Notes under the pieces: generated by a model
What the model was told of the DNA's origin: nothing
The model's database searches: none
The model's input: the letters and a program-made list of their open reading frames with translations, nothing else
Translations under genes and position numbers: made by a program
Part shown: one piece after another, positions 1-12,300 of the stretch
Numbering within the stretch: the stretch's first letter is position 1
Layout: every line of letters starts with the position of its first letter
Assembly (NCBI RefSeq): GCF_022539315.1
Contig: NC_066316.1
Location: 101,488,179-101,552,178, forward strand
Source: Serinus canaria
Taxonomy: Eukaryota > Chordata > Aves > Passeriformes > Fringillidae
Direction: 5' to 3'
Length of the DNA: 64,000 nucleotides

Positions 1-1735
1 AGCCGCTGGGGCAGCAGGATCGGCTGCCCCCAGGGCTTTGTTCCATCCTGCCTTTTTTCCAGCCCGCCATTGCCGGGTGCTCCCCGAGCCCGCGCCACAG
101 CACCCCCTGCAGCCGCGGGGGAATCACCGCACCTGCCCTGCCCACCGGGAGCCAGCAGCGCCCCTGCCGGCCATACCTGCAACTGCACCCAAGGGGTGAG
201 AGCAGGAACTCGCTGTTGTTGGGTTTTCTGGTTTTTTCTTTTGTTTGTTTTTGCTGCTATTGTTGCTGTTTGCTTGCCTTGTTATACACATACATACTAG
301 TAAAGAACTGTTATTCCTTTCCCCGTATCTTTGCCTTGCACTTAATTTCAAAGTTATAATAATTCAGAGGGAGGAGGTCACATTTTCCATTCCAAGGGAG
401 GTTCCCACCTTCCTTGGCAGAGACTTCTCTTTCAAACCAAGACAGATGTCTAAGCTAGGAGACTGTCATTAATAGCTTAAAATACAACCTCCACCCTTGA
501 AAGAGTAAGGAAAGGGTAATATACTCCACTGTCCCTGAATTTCTCTTGAAATGGCCTGAATGGCTGAAGTGAATAGTTTGGAGAAAAGAATTGTTTACCA
601 CAGTAAAACAAACTCATAATCTGAAACATTAGCAGATTGTTTGAATTACAAAAAAAACATGGTGCTAATTACGCAAACCAAGATTTGGGACCAAGTACTC
701 ATTTTTTTAAACTGAGTTGTACATCTCCTGCCTCCCATTTACACCTACCTAACTTTCCTGCACAATGATAGGGCTTTAGGATAAATGTGAGAAACAAAGT
801 ACACACAATGTACATTTGGTCCTATCAGAATTTCATTTGTGTTGCCTCTGTAGGCAAGAGACTGAACCAGCATTCAAGAAATCTGCATTCAAGTCCCTGG
901 CTCTCTCTGTTTCATGACCTTGAGCAAATCTGTTCACCTCTGTGACAAAATCTTTCCTTCTGTAGAGAGTCAAAGAGGAGACGCGGCAAAATTCTGCTAT
1001 ATGCAGATGCAAAACGCTAAGGAAGACTGAGGGCAATAATATATGCTTTTTTCTTCTCTTTTTAGAAGTCTCTCTTGTGAAGCTAAAGACTTGGCATCTT
1101 TTTCATTATTAACAGCTTATTTCTGCTGAAAGAAGTGTTTTGTGAGATTTAGGCTTGCAAAAACATGTAGAAAAGACAAGAGTACTCTTTTCATGTGTGC
1201 TTGCAATTTCTCAAATGAAAAAATAAGACTGATTTCTCTGTGACTGGCCATGCCAAGGATAAAACTGAAGGGTCATTATCAACATTACAACAGTAACATT
1301 TCAGTTCTGTTACTTCAGATCTCAGACAAAGCAGAGACAACATTGAGTATCTACTTATTTACAAGAGGACTACTGCCAGAGATGAGCATTTCAGCAGCAA
1401 TATATGACATGATTAAAAAAAATTATGACCACAGAACATTTTCTAGGCTAAGTGTAATATAAAATTATTTTAGCCTAACTATACAGTTGGCAAAAAACAG
1501 AGGTATCTAAGAAAAATTATTATCTGTGTCTGGAAGAAAATAAAAAGGAAAAAGGCTGGTCCTTATTTTATTTTCAAACAAACTGATGTATTAAAGAGCA
1601 CAGGTGAAGACAAATTCTAAATTGCCATTCAAAAGTAATTAAAATTATTTCTACCGAGCCATATGCTTGTGCTGAAAAAGAGCTGCAGACTAGTACTTTC
1701 TAACCTACAGAGTATTAAAGAAAGGCTTCTCTTAC
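1..1735 (-). other. CYRIA: Partial last intron of CYRIA
   Basis: Sequence downstream of coding exon 8 on the minus strand. I searched both strands for the expected last coding exon (starting with a Met-Lys-Gly-Cys block and ending in Met-Leu-Gln-stop) and did not find it, so it lies outside the window. The first 220 bases are GC-rich with several CpGs and contrast with the AT-rich remainder. No repeat family or gene was recognised in them. Confidence 0.85.
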
Positions 1736-1862
1736 ATCAATCTTTGATGTCTTTGAGAAAGCTCCCACAGGATGAACGTGATCGTACAGGATAATAACTC
1801 CCACCATTACTCGCATGCAGAACATAAGAGTCTCTTCACTGGTGAATCTACTCCTGTACTCT
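1736..1862 (-). CDS. CYRIA: CYRIA coding exon 8 (residues 237-279)
   Basis: A 127-bp exon. On the minus strand it follows a TTCCAG acceptor and ends in ATT GAT before a GTAAG donor. It supplies the last base of Pro237, then Glu238 to Asp279, reading [10 protein letters not shown] ... [17 protein letters not shown]. It belongs to the helical C-terminal half of the DUF1394 fold. The incoming phase 2 matches exon 7, which ends on the first two bases of the proline codon. Translation past the donor diverges at once from the family (V-R-E-A instead of Met-Lys-Gly-Cys), which confirms the boundary. Ser at residue 271 of the GAFSKTS stretch is Cys in the human protein as I remember it, a mild substitution. 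Confidence 0.96.
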
Positions 1863-3347
1863 CTGGAAGACAAAACAAAAGAAATAAACATTCTAGACCT
1901 TTTACTAGACAATTTTAAAAACTATACTGGGAGTCTGTGAAATCTGAACCAAAAGGATATTTTAAGGTTGCAGATGCATATTAGTAAGACTCTGAATATC
2001 AGTGAATTCTGTAAGCCTGTGCCAATTTACAAGAATGGTTAGAGAGTAGTAAACCTCTTGTCATACCCATGCACAGCTGAGATCCTCAAAATGTATGTGA
2101 TGATGGCTTCAGAGAAAACTTTATGAAATATAATGGAGACTGATCTGAAACACTTCAGTTTAATCTCAGAAACACCACAGGCCGGGACCTCAAAGGAAAG
2201 CCACTGTTTTTGCTTAAATTCGTACTTTGGAATAGTCCAGTGGGACCCAAGTTCAGCAGCTGGGAAGTTCAGGGCTTCACCAAGATGGAATGTAACAGTC
2301 ACCGCTCTCTCTGTGTATTGTAGTCATCTCTCAGTCTACAATAACTTCAAATTTTATCTTTCCACAGCATTGTAACATGAACAGACTTAAAGGTGACAAA
2401 AATTTTCATGTGAAAATGCTTGATTATCCCACAACTGGAATTAGATATCAGATAATCTTCTAAATGACTCAAAACTTTTTTCCTCTACTTTTGCCAAAAA
2501 AAAAAAAACATGACTTGTAAGGCTACTTTTCAATTACCACTTCTGTGATGTCTCAGGATTGTGAGGTGAGTCCCACCCCTACAGACACTCCTCCAGAATT
2601 TTCATGAACAAGCACAACCCTCAGGAGTTTTACCCTTTACATGGCTCCATGAACAAATGACTCATGAGCAGAAAGACTACCTTGACTCTATCTTATACGT
2701 GTTTTCCAGTCGAAGAGACATCTAACCTAAAATATACTCCACTAAATGCACAGCAAAATAAAGAATCCTACTGGTTATTATTGCCTACACTAGCAGATAT
2801 GAACACAATTGTACAGATGAATACATTTATATGAATGGAAATTCATACAGCTGGTTTTTTTTCTATCTAGAATAAGATGGCTGCATCCAAAAAAAGATCT
2901 ACCTAAATGATCCTTGAAATAGCCTCTGTGTACTTGCTAAAGTACTGCCTGGAAGAGCCAAAATCTTGCCCTCTGTGTGCTAATAATTGAGCATCATGGG
3001 CAAGAAGAAGGCCTTTTACGCTGGTTAGACAAGACACAGCCACTGAAGTGTGGGTGGGTAAGATTATTACATTGCGAGTGGGTAAGATTATTACATTGTA
3101 TTTTAACCTTTTGTGAAATACAGGCTGACCATGTAAGCTCTCCCCAACAGAACTCAACACTGACTCATGAAAGATACCATAAGGTGGTAAGAACAGGAGG
3201 CAAGGCTTTCTAACACCAGGTCATGCTTTTTATGCAAAAGAAGTAACAACTTAAGGCAAAGATACAGGAATTCACTTGGAAAAAAAATGTGTTATCCCAG
3301 GTGGCTAATTGAAATATAAACCCCCCAAGATTTATGATAAAACTTAC
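1863..3347 (-). other. CYRIA: CYRIA intron between coding exons 7 and 8
   Basis: A 1485-bp intron with GTAAGT donor and TTCCAG acceptor. It contains a 24-bp tandem duplication near 3054-3098, annotated separately. I see no coding or RNA gene in it. Confidence 0.85.
3054..3098. repeat. Two-copy 24-bp tandem duplication
   Basis: Two successive copies of a GTGGGTAAGATTATTACATTG unit with a period of 24 bases, inside a CYRIA intron. The copies are identical over 21 bases, so this is probably a recent local duplication. No function is apparent. Confidence 0.85.
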
Positions 3348-3427
3348 GGCGTTTCCAACATGACTTTACATACACTGGCCATAGTACTTAGACAGTCCGT
3401 TGTATTTTCAATTGGTAACGTTTTGTT
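3348..3427 (-). CDS. CYRIA: CYRIA coding exon 7 (residues 211-237)
   Basis: An 80-bp exon with a CCTTCCAG acceptor and a GTAAGTT donor. It encodes Asn211 to Thr236 plus two bases of Pro237, reading [12 protein letters not shown] ... [24 protein letters not shown] is shared with both CYRI paralogues. The boundaries were fixed by joining to exon 6, which ends in a complete Glu codon, and to exon 8, which starts with the third base of the proline codon. The split-codon bookkeeping closes exactly. Confidence 0.96.
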
Positions 3428-3521
3428 CTGGAAGGGTAAGAAAAAGGCAGTGTTCAGTAAACTATCTTGTAAAATTAAAATCAAGAATGTCTGTGTTAGA
3501 CCTTTCTCCCCCTTTACATAC
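3428..3521 (-). other. CYRIA: CYRIA 94-bp intron between coding exons 6 and 7
   Basis: A very short intron with GTATGT donor and a pyrimidine-rich CCTTCCAG acceptor. Reading straight through meets stop codons, so retention would truncate the protein, unlike the 84-bp intron at 3988-4071. Confidence 0.85.
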
Positions 3522-3638
3522 TTCTGATACAAAATGTGTCGTTGCATTACTGAGGGTTTTCAGCATTGGTGTGGCCTCTGCGTAGAACAGGGACATCCTA
3601 TTGGCCATTTCATTGTTCACTTCATTCTCAATGTCTAG
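3522..3638 (-). CDS. CYRIA: CYRIA coding exon 6 (residues 172-210)
   Basis: A 117-bp, phase 0-0 exon encoding Leu172 to Glu210: [19 protein letters not shown] followed by [20 protein letters not shown]. The acceptor is TTTTCATCAG and the donor GTATGT. It is too short to stand out as an open frame and was found by searching for the residues expected between exons 5 and 7. The [20 protein letters not shown] core is shared with CYRIB. Thr206 in NATTHF is Met in human CYRIA as I recall it. Confidence 0.96.
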
Positions 3639-3909
3639 CTGATGAAAACAGGAGAAAAAATAGTCAGTAAAGCTCTTTAAAATCTTGCCAGCAGAAAGAA
3701 AAAGATGCAGTACATGATCATGTCAGAAAGCAGATTGTTACTTGAATAGTCCTCTCTAATCACTTCATCCGGACTGCTGATTAACTCTCAGTGTGAAGGA
3801 TAGAACATGACACTGAATCAAAAGCAAAAACTTTACCAAAAATGGCACAAACACATCCTGATAAATATATATCTCACTGTGTGCAGTACATCAGAGTTTA
3901 TTTACTTAC

Positions 3910-3987
3910 ATGCATGTTGTTTATTCTGTTGCGACTTATTGTCCGCCTGTAATAACTGAAGTCATTCTGAATTGCTGGGTTTCTCAT
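3910..3987 (-). CDS. CYRIA: CYRIA coding exon 5, Rac1-binding arginines (146-171)
   Basis: A 78-bp, phase 0-0 exon encoding Met146 to His171: [20 protein letters not shown], then RINNMH. The donor is GTAAGT. The acceptor CTGGAAG follows a good pyrimidine tract. The adjacent arginines Arg159 and Arg160 in YYRR correspond to the Arg pair known in CYRI-B (160/161) to be needed for binding active Rac1. They are intact, so the product should keep Rac binding. The exon is fused in frame to exon 4 through an 84-bp intron with no stop codon. Confidence 0.96.
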
Positions 3988-4071
3988 CTTCCAGGAAGAG
4001 AAACAGGAAATAATCAGTTTTGGTTCAAAATACACAGCAACAATCAACATATACTGAAAGACTTTATTAAC
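3988..4071 (-). other. CYRIA: CYRIA 84-bp intron without in-frame stop
   Basis: A minimal-size intron. The donor is AAG|GTTAAT, which departs from the GTRAGT consensus. A CTGAT branch-point-like motif lies about 27 bases before the CTGGAAG acceptor. Its length is exactly 28 codons and it has no stop in the CYRIA frame, so an unspliced transcript would insert 28 residues (starting VNKVFQYML and ending SSWK) between Lys145 and Met146. I annotate it as an intron because the family protein lacks these residues and both ends fit splice signals. Confidence 0.88.
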
Positions 4072-4208
4072 CTTAAGTTCATCAAAACGAAGAGTAAAAT
4101 GTAAGATTTCTGCAAACTCTTTTGCTAGAGCCTGTTCCCGTTCCAGGTGCTGAGTTGGAGTGTAGGGAGGGCATGTCAAGGATTCCAGTAAACTCTGCAG
4201 GGCTTTCT
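4072..4208 (-). CDS. CYRIA: CYRIA coding exon 4 (residues 100-145)
   Basis: A 137-bp exon. It starts with the last two bases of Glu100 after a TTCTATTCAG acceptor and runs to Lys145 before the weak GTTAAT donor. It encodes [20 protein letters not shown], then [20 protein letters not shown] and [15 protein letters not shown] and the ESL stretch distinguish CYRIA from CYRIB, which reads TSTPYSPTQH there as I recall. The segment is the central helical part of the Rac-binding domain. Confidence 0.97.
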
Positions 4209-5228
4209 CTGAATAGAAATCAGAAGCACAAATTGTAGTCAGTCCACACAAAGTTTTAACTACATATCTAAAAATACTGCATTTGAAGGAAAGAAACCCT
4301 CCAAACATGCCGAGCTCTAAACATGTTTTTTCTTACTATTCTGAAGTGAGAAGCATTAATTAAAGACACCTGCCTCTTCAGGCTCTGCCTTTTTCTCTGC
4401 ATTTTGTATCATTGAATTATTTTCCATTTTTGTCACCCTTTATCTGGGATCCTTATCAAAAATTCTAGAGGAGGCATTTTTCTTGCATTCAAATATTCAA
4501 CACTTTCATCCTCCTCAATTAGCCATCAGCTCAGTATAGAGATTATTCTGGCATCTCTGTTACTAAAAGTGTACTCTTAGGCACTGACAGCAATATAAAT
4601 CAGCTTCTGTGCCTGTAATTACTAGCATAACTCAAAAAGTGAAAGACATAGTTAGAGCATGTTGTAGAAGAAACCCCTTGCACTAGGAGCTTTCTCACTT
4701 CATACATATTATTGTCATTACAGAGTGCTAATTCAAAGAGTAATTACATCACCTCCTGTGTTTGTTGGGATGACAAAGTCAGTGTACAACACATCCAGCT
4801 TTGGATTTTCACCCTGTGAGAGAGTTTATTGATACACTTTCCCCATTATCTCTGCTTTTAAGTCTCAAAATATGACTGGCTTACAGTCCTTTTAAAGCTC
4901 CAGGGGATCCAAATTACAAAAAATAAATTGCATTAGTCCAATATGGACCAGAGAAGGGCAGAAACGTGGCAGGAAATAGAGAAAAAGTGTAGTTTTATCA
5001 TGTTTTTTGCTTGTATGCTATTTAGGTAATATACACAAACTAACGAAATATGAAATTAGGATTAAAGAGATGCCTTGATAAATGCAATTGCAGTTAAATG
5101 TCCATTGATATCAAAGAGAAATAATATTAACTCCAAAAGTGTTTAAAAAACTTTGTGGAAAGACAAAACTTCCTCTTTCATTATCTATAAAAAACCGTAT
5201 AAAACAGAGGTACTAAAACAGGGCTCAC
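4209..5228 (-). other. CYRIA: CYRIA intron between coding exons 3 and 4
   Basis: A 1020-bp AT-rich intron with GTGAGC donor and TTCTATTCAG acceptor. I see no repeat family, RNA gene or coding sequence in it. Confidence 0.85.
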
Positions 5229-5334
5229 CTAATCTGAGTGAAAACTCATAAAAGCGCTTTAGCCTTACAACCAGGGGACAGACTGAATTCCATGCTTTTT
5301 CTTGCAGCTGGATATCATTGGGATTTTGTATTGC
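5229..5334 (-). CDS. CYRIA: CYRIA coding exon 3 (residues 65-100)
   Basis: A 106-bp exon, phase 0 in and phase 1 out. It encodes Ala65 to Leu99 and the first base of Glu100: [20 protein letters not shown], then [15 protein letters not shown]. The acceptor is CATTTCAG and the donor GTGAGC. It was located by homology to the residues expected between exons 2 and 4. Ser80 in KAWNSV is Ala in human CYRIA as I remember it, and Leu97 replaces Ile. Both are conservative. Confidence 0.96.
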
Positions 5335-6241
5335 CTGAAATGAAAATATTACTGTAAAGACCTGTGATAAACAAATAACAAGCAGGAGGTGGTTTGGAAT
5401 TTTCCTACATTATTTTAAAAAGTATTGTAAAACACAGAAGAATTCTGAGAAATGACATTGCATAGGATTCAAAAAAATACCATGTTTTTCACCTTCCCTC
5501 TCCCCTGTAATGTACTGTTTCAAAATCATTCATTACAGTGAACCACTGACACACAGAAATATGTTCTAGCATATTCTTTTAGGAGCAAACTATTGTAAAA
5601 GCATGAAGTAAAACCTCTTGTGTAACTACTGGTTGCAAAAGTAGCCTCTTTTTTTCAGGTTTTAATGCTTTTGAAAACTGCAACATGTTGAGGTTTTTAA
5701 GTAACCAACACCTCACACTAAGAGTATCTACAAATTTGATGCAGGAGAAGTTTTGGTCACCTGAGAAAAATTCTAAGTTACAGTTCAGAAGCGTACTTCA
5801 GGACTAGTTTCAGAGAATAAGATGCCTCTAAAGTGGATGTGAAGTTATAATTTACTGAGGTTCACTATTCTACTTACAGAACAGAACAACTATGTGTCAT
5901 GTATTTCTGACACCTGAGTATTGCTTCTTCCATGTCCTCAAATTTGATTTCTGCCAGGAGATACATGAAACAAGGTATATGAAATGGTGTTTCTTGAAGT
6001 GAAAAATAGTAGCTGATTATTAACAGAAAACCAGAAAGAAGTTCCAACAGCTATCATTTAAGGATTTCAGGCTAGAGCTTTATACTGAGTGTTGCACATA
6101 ATCTGTTAGGTATTTTATAAATATATTTTAAGGAGATTTTCACTTCAGTTCATAGAATGGGCTTGGATAGAGAACAGAAGCAAGGAACACATTGAGTTTT
6201 GCCTGATTTTGCTTCTAAAGAACTGTCATTAACAAACATAC
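5335..6241 (-). other. CYRIA: CYRIA intron between coding exons 2 and 3
   Basis: A 907-bp intron with GTATGT donor and CATTTCAG acceptor. It is AT-rich and I recognised no feature in it. Confidence 0.85.
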
Positions 6242-6363
6242 ATCTCTAATTTCTTGTCCAGCTCCTTTGTAAGCCTGAAGGTCTGCAAGCATGCTTTCTG
6301 AGTCCTGTAAAACTGCACTGATCTGGTTCCAGACCTCCCTTTCTCCATCTGTGGGCTGTGCAT
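6242..6363 (-). CDS. CYRIA: CYRIA coding exon 2 (residues 24-64)
   Basis: A 122-bp exon, phase 1 in and phase 0 out. It completes Asn24 and encodes Ala25 to Asp64: [20 protein letters not shown], then [20 protein letters not shown]. The acceptor CTCTTTCTTAG follows a pyrimidine run and the donor is GTATGT. The DLQAYKGAG block is a family hallmark. [10 protein letters not shown] points to CYRIA rather than CYRIB. Confidence 0.97.
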
Positions 6364-9300
6364 CTAAGAAAGAGAAAAGCAAAATGCACAAAGTCAAAAG
6401 GAAGCTGCAGTACAAATGGCAAGATTACTCAGTTCTACTTAACAATACCATATGCAGCTTGAGTATGTGTAACTCCATTCTGATGTAGTTTTTTCCAAAT
6501 ATACAATTATACAGCCATTCTGCTAACATCCAAGCTTCTGCTTTTTATAGCAAGGAAGGAAGAACAGTACAGTTTTGGTATGCTCTGGCTCATAATGCCT
6601 CTTCTCATAATGCAGCATTTTAAAGAGCAGCAGTATCATAAAGCAATGTTATTAGAAAATAGGATAATGCATCAGTTCCTCTCTTTCATGAGCTCCATGG
6701 CTCAATTACAAAGAATTGCTCACTTTTCTTGCAGCTTGGGGATAAAATCAGGCCTTTCAATGGATGGAGCAGTGGGATACTGCTCCACTTTGACTTTCCT
6801 CCAGGCTTCCTCAACCAGGGTAATTTATTTCTCCTTTTGTAAAACAGATACAGTACTATTAAAAATAATTTTTTTCTTATGTATGTCAGGGATCATTCCT
6901 GCCACTAAAATAAATCCAGCTCTGCCAGTTATTAGTTTTCAGGGTGTGAGTGACCTGTAGACCTTTACTGTTGAGAGAAATGACATTTGAAAGTAGATCA
7001 ATTTTCCTATTCAAATCTCTTCCTATGGGATTTATACAGCAGTGTGACACCAGGGAGTGATGTTATACCCAGAACACTGACACATTAGACAAGGTAGAGA
7101 TCTTCTGTCTTCTTTTGCTTTAAAACATAAAGATGACAGGCACTGACCAAAGACTAGATGACCTACATATGGGATTGCAGTCTATATGTGAAGGAACAAT
7201 GAGATCTCTATGAAGACACAACTATTTCTTCCCTTAGATTTGTATTAGCTTGTAAAGATAGAATGTTAATTGTTATGAAAGAAAAAAATCACCTTGAAGT
7301 TGGATCTTAGAACTTGAAGACTATTTGTTTAAATTAAAAGCAGTGAGGTAAGTTCAGTTCAAAACTCACCAACTAGGATGAGCTACTGTATTCATGTCTA
7401 CATTAACAGACAAGAAATATTAAAACACTTATTTTATTTTGTTGTCTCACTCTCTTTAAGAAAACTGACAGTTTTCTACCCATGTATCAGTATGGGATTA
7501 ATTTACCCAGTCCCCATTAGAAACAAATGAACTGGTTCACACTGGAGTATATGGAAAACAGGCCTTCTCTCCATGATGTTTCAGGTTAGGATAATTTGTT
7601 TAAATGTATGAACTTATGGACCTTTCACAAACAGGATACAAATGTGAGATTTACATGTCTGTAGCTTCAAAGCAACTCATACTTAATAACCCTTCCCATA
7701 TTCCTATGGTACCATGAGTTCCATGAGACTGGGCACATAATATTGATAGGACTTTCCTTTTGTTCTGGAAGTTTTCCTTTCTCTTATTTAAAAAGTGAAA
7801 ATAAATATAAACTGGGCTTACTTAACTGGGTGTTATAGTCAAAATATTTCATGTAACTAAAAAAATTCCACTATTCTTCAAAAAGTGAAGGAAAGGAGCA
7901 CCAAAGGGAAAAACTCCCCACAGGAAAATCCCATCTGGGACATGGCTGTTGAACTGACCCATCAGTCACTTTAAATTTACAGTGTTCCAGACTGGTTCTT
8001 TCCTCAAGCTGCAAGAAATCTCAGGTACACACTGTAAGGGGTCTGCCATCTTGTGATAAAGAAGCAAAACAGAAAACTCTTCTGACTTTAACGAAGAAAG
8101 CAGTGATCCTGAGAAACAGTTACACACCATACAACCATAGAGCAGGGGAACGTGGGAGTCACATAAAAATCAGTATCTGTATTTTATTAGTTAAGATAAT
8201 GAAAATAACATTTTGTGAATAAGAACAAAAAGGAGAATAAATAACTTGTTAGTGCAGTTCATTAATGTCAAATTTGCATGTGCAGGTAACCTGAAGCATC
8301 TTGTTTAACCTTGTTGGTTAACAAGGTACTTCTATGTTAATTTTTACAATTTATTTGTTTTAAAAGTACCAGTGCTTAAGGGGGATGCAAATGCTATAGA
8401 CTGCCCAGCACTTTGGGACTTCAAAAAGGCCTTTAGTAACATCCTTTATTGTAAGTCTTTTTCAAAAGTTCCCAATTCATCTTTTGGAAGTTGGTGGAAG
8501 GAAGAATATTTGAAACTCATTGAGCTTTCTGTAGTATCCCAGCACCTGGAGATAGAGTAGGAGCAAGAGCCAGGTAGGTGTGTGGAAGAGGAAAAGAAAG
8601 GGCAGGGAGAGGAAGAGGGCTGCAAAGGCTCCAGAGCAGCAGGCTTAGCTTGCACTTGCAGAAGCAGTTTATATTTATGTTGGAAGTATTTAGCTTAAAA
8701 AGAAAGGTAGGGAGGATGATTCAGGCTTCTTTTTTTTTAAGAAAAACCATGCATTTACTTATGAAATAGAAGTTATGCAAACAGATGTTCTGATAAGACC
8801 ATGGCCATTTTTCAAAAGGGATTTTACAAGAAGATCCTGCCAAAAATGGTCAGCTAAAATAACTAAAATGGATCACTTTGAAAACAATTTCATCTTACTG
8901 TCAACAACAACAATAATAATAGCAGCAATAGCTAAAAGGAATCGAGACTTCTTCATGACAGATTTTGACTTTTAGAACTGGTTTGCAATTTCAACTAAAC
9001 CAAAGAGTGTTTCTCTGCTCTGAATTAAACAACGCCAGCCCTGAACCATGGTGTGGAATCACGGGTTGGCCGTGCTCACCTCTTATCCCCACACTGCCAG
9101 AGAACCAGCACGAGCTTCAGAAACCTGAGCCCATTTATTAATGAAACCACTTCCACTGGCCAACCCATGTGAAAGCAAGCCCCCTCAGTAACAAGTTACC
9201 ATAATGGCCAGACTCTCTGCATTTCAAGGCTGAGTTTTTAGAATGCTCATGATAAGCAATCAGAGCATTCTATCTTTAATAAGACAAAATAGAAAACCCT

Positions 9301-12300
9301 TTACCTCCCTTTGGACAAATGTTTGTAATGTGAACCCTAAACCAAACAACTACATGAATCCTGTATCAAATTAATGCAAGAGTCAGATGAGGCTTGAATC
9401 TCCCATATACAGATTCTACCAGCAAAATTTGAAAATTTTAGATCTGGAAAGAAATACACTTCCAGTGGCTCCATCAGAATTAACCAGGACATGATAACTC
9501 ATCCATTCCAATGAACACATGCTCTTTTTCACATTTACACATGGCCTATGCTATGTTTTGGTTGGAACTTCAGACTTCACAAAGAACAAGAGGAAACCTG
9601 GACCCAATACTGTTCATTTGTGGATGCATTAAGAATTTCAGATGAATGCTGGGGCATGAAAATGGGGTCATGATTAATTTCTTAGCAAAATACCTGTCAT
9701 TTTTTTCAGAAAACCCTCCTAACAGAGTTAGTTAGGGTTAGTTATCTACCTCATCCTTCACCAAATGTGCATTAGAAGCAAACATAGAAACTTCCAGATA
9801 GGTAAAACATTAGTATTCATAGGATAAGACTAAATACAGAAAGGATGTGATGCCTTTATCAATACCAAATGAAGTACAAAAATACCTCAGTAATCAATTT
9901 TAATGAAGAAAGAGCAGTACTATGAAGAGTACTAACAACAGGACTACAAGAAGCACTTGCAACTCACACACCCTTTCTGAATCCGAAATGCAGAACAAAA
10001 GCTGAGAACTTCATTCTACCCTTTGGTGGTTAAGAAGATTCCCACTGAGGCTGGTTAGTTCTTCCATTTCAGTGAATGTAGAACCATATTTTTCATAAAA
10101 ATACCATGCTCTTCTGGCCTCCTCAGCATAGCAAAAGAAAGTGAGTTAAACAAGAACTTTCATGGGCTCTGCTTTCAGCTTTTCTTGTCATGCCCACTGC
10201 TGAACATGGCAAATAATCCCTCAGTCAGCAAGTTAGAGAGCAGTATACATATTTAACTGCATAATGCTAAAGCCCTATTTCAGATTTGTCACCATGACAA
10301 TGATTTTTTCCATGCCAATCTGGGACAAAATTAAAAGAAAAGCTCAGAAATGAGCAAAGGCATTATAATTACAGCAAGTAATGCACTTTACAGGTTCCAG
10401 AACCTGCTACAATCCATACATTAATGAATCCCCAATATTGGATAGAAACAGTACCCTATCCAGGCTACAAGGGATTTCTTCATTTCATTCTCTCTATACT
10501 AGCTAGAATAAAGTGAAGCTCACAAAATTGTTAATACTGGCTCCAGGCAGGGTACTGTGCCAGGGAGATCAGTGCCCAGCTTCAGCTCTGTGGTGGATGG
10601 GGGATGGACACACAGCACCTCTCTGACTGAGCTGCAGTTTCTGCCTCAGGGCACTCCACAGCTCGGGAATTGAGTGCAACCTCCCACAGGCTGGACCCAG
10701 ATTATATCCTCAGCCTTGCTGCCTGTGCAACAAGAGTATTAATTAATAGCCTATTATGTGAAAAGTGGGCAGTTGCTCTGCTGCCAGACATATTCTAATA
10801 ATAGACCCTTTTAATCGTACATGAATAATAACTGAAAATTTCATTAATCTTTCTGGGGATGTGGGGGAATCCTAGAAAATAAGATTCTTGGAAGGGATGA
10901 GAGAGATTTAACTAGGCTCAAGTGAAATCCACCAAGCTAACAGTAAAAAAGAGCCTGTTCACATTAAGGTTAGAAACATCTTATAAGAAGTATTTGAGGA
11001 GAGGATGGGACTGAAGGTGTCACTTAAGGACATCTTTGAATAATCTATAAGTTTTAGTCTTTTAGATTCCAGTTAAATTGTTGCCTCAACTTTCAAATTA
11101 TTTCCAAGAATTCCTGTAGAATTATTTGTTTACTTTGCCTGAAAAAGGCAGCAGTGATTTGACAATAGATTTTCTGCAAAAAAGAGCAATTTTAAGATGG
11201 TACAGAAAGAGCTCAAATATCCAGAATTAATTTATCTGCAACTAATTTAAATAAGGTCAACATTTAAAGAACAAAACAGTTCTTGAACTGGCAAAACTGA
11301 CAAATCCATTTCAAGAGAATTTGATGTGAAATCCTAAAAGCCACAGACTCTCAAGACTTGCCAGGAACTCACTTTTCCTAACACTATTTTCAAGCTGAGC
11401 ACTAAGAAGGAATTAAAGTAAAGTAAATGATATAAAATCAATAGTAGTAGCTTGATTAAAAATACTCCCATCAAGATCCAAGTGTAAAAAGCAAAGTGGT
11501 GCACTTTCTAATAAGGATGAAATTATTTTTCTCTATTTAAACCTTTCAGTAAACCTTAAAAAAGAATAGTTTGGCTGAATGCATTAAGTCTTCAATACCC
11601 CTTTAAAGAAAAGGCCTTTCCACCTGCATGGAGAATGTTCTTCTCCACACAGACCCAGCATACCTGCCCAACTCTAAAATGAGTACTGGGGAGCAAACAG
11701 ATCTGCTTCTGCTATACAGCATTAACTGAAATTAATGCTGGATTCAAGTTTTTTCAAGTATGACCATGGAGTTAAAAAACTTGATTTTCTTGTATTGAAG
11801 AATAATGTGAGGTGTCAAAAAGAATTGCAACTGACAATGTGGACAATGTGGACACCTGCATGAAAGTAGGGGAAAAGAGGCGATTGTAAAACTGGTGAGG
11901 TTTTTTTTTGGTTTTTTTTTTTTTTTTTTTTTGTAGCCAGCTAATGAAAAAGCCCACAGAAACTAAAAAGCAAGCTGCTGATGCAAATAATGAATACAGT
12001 AAACACATCAGCTCAACACATGTGTCATCCCCTGAATGGCCAACTGTAGTGACCATGTTCACCCATGAGCTCAAACTGACAGCTGAGGCCACAGAAAGCC
12101 ACATGTCCAGCAAACCCACACCAGACTCTGACCCATGTCCTCTCACTCAGAGTGTCCTTTCCCACTGTACAACAGCCAGTTACAGGAGACCAAAGCATAA
12201 ATCCACAGCCCTTTTTTTTAATCACATCTCTTTGTGCCAATATAGATTTCATGCCACTAAAAACCTCTAGGACTGTATTTAGAGAGAAAAACTTTTAAAC

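Noticed and set aside
3898..4308. A single 136-codon gene
   Set aside because: It is two CYRIA exons (4 and 5) read through a stop-free 84-bp intron, plus flanking intron sequence.
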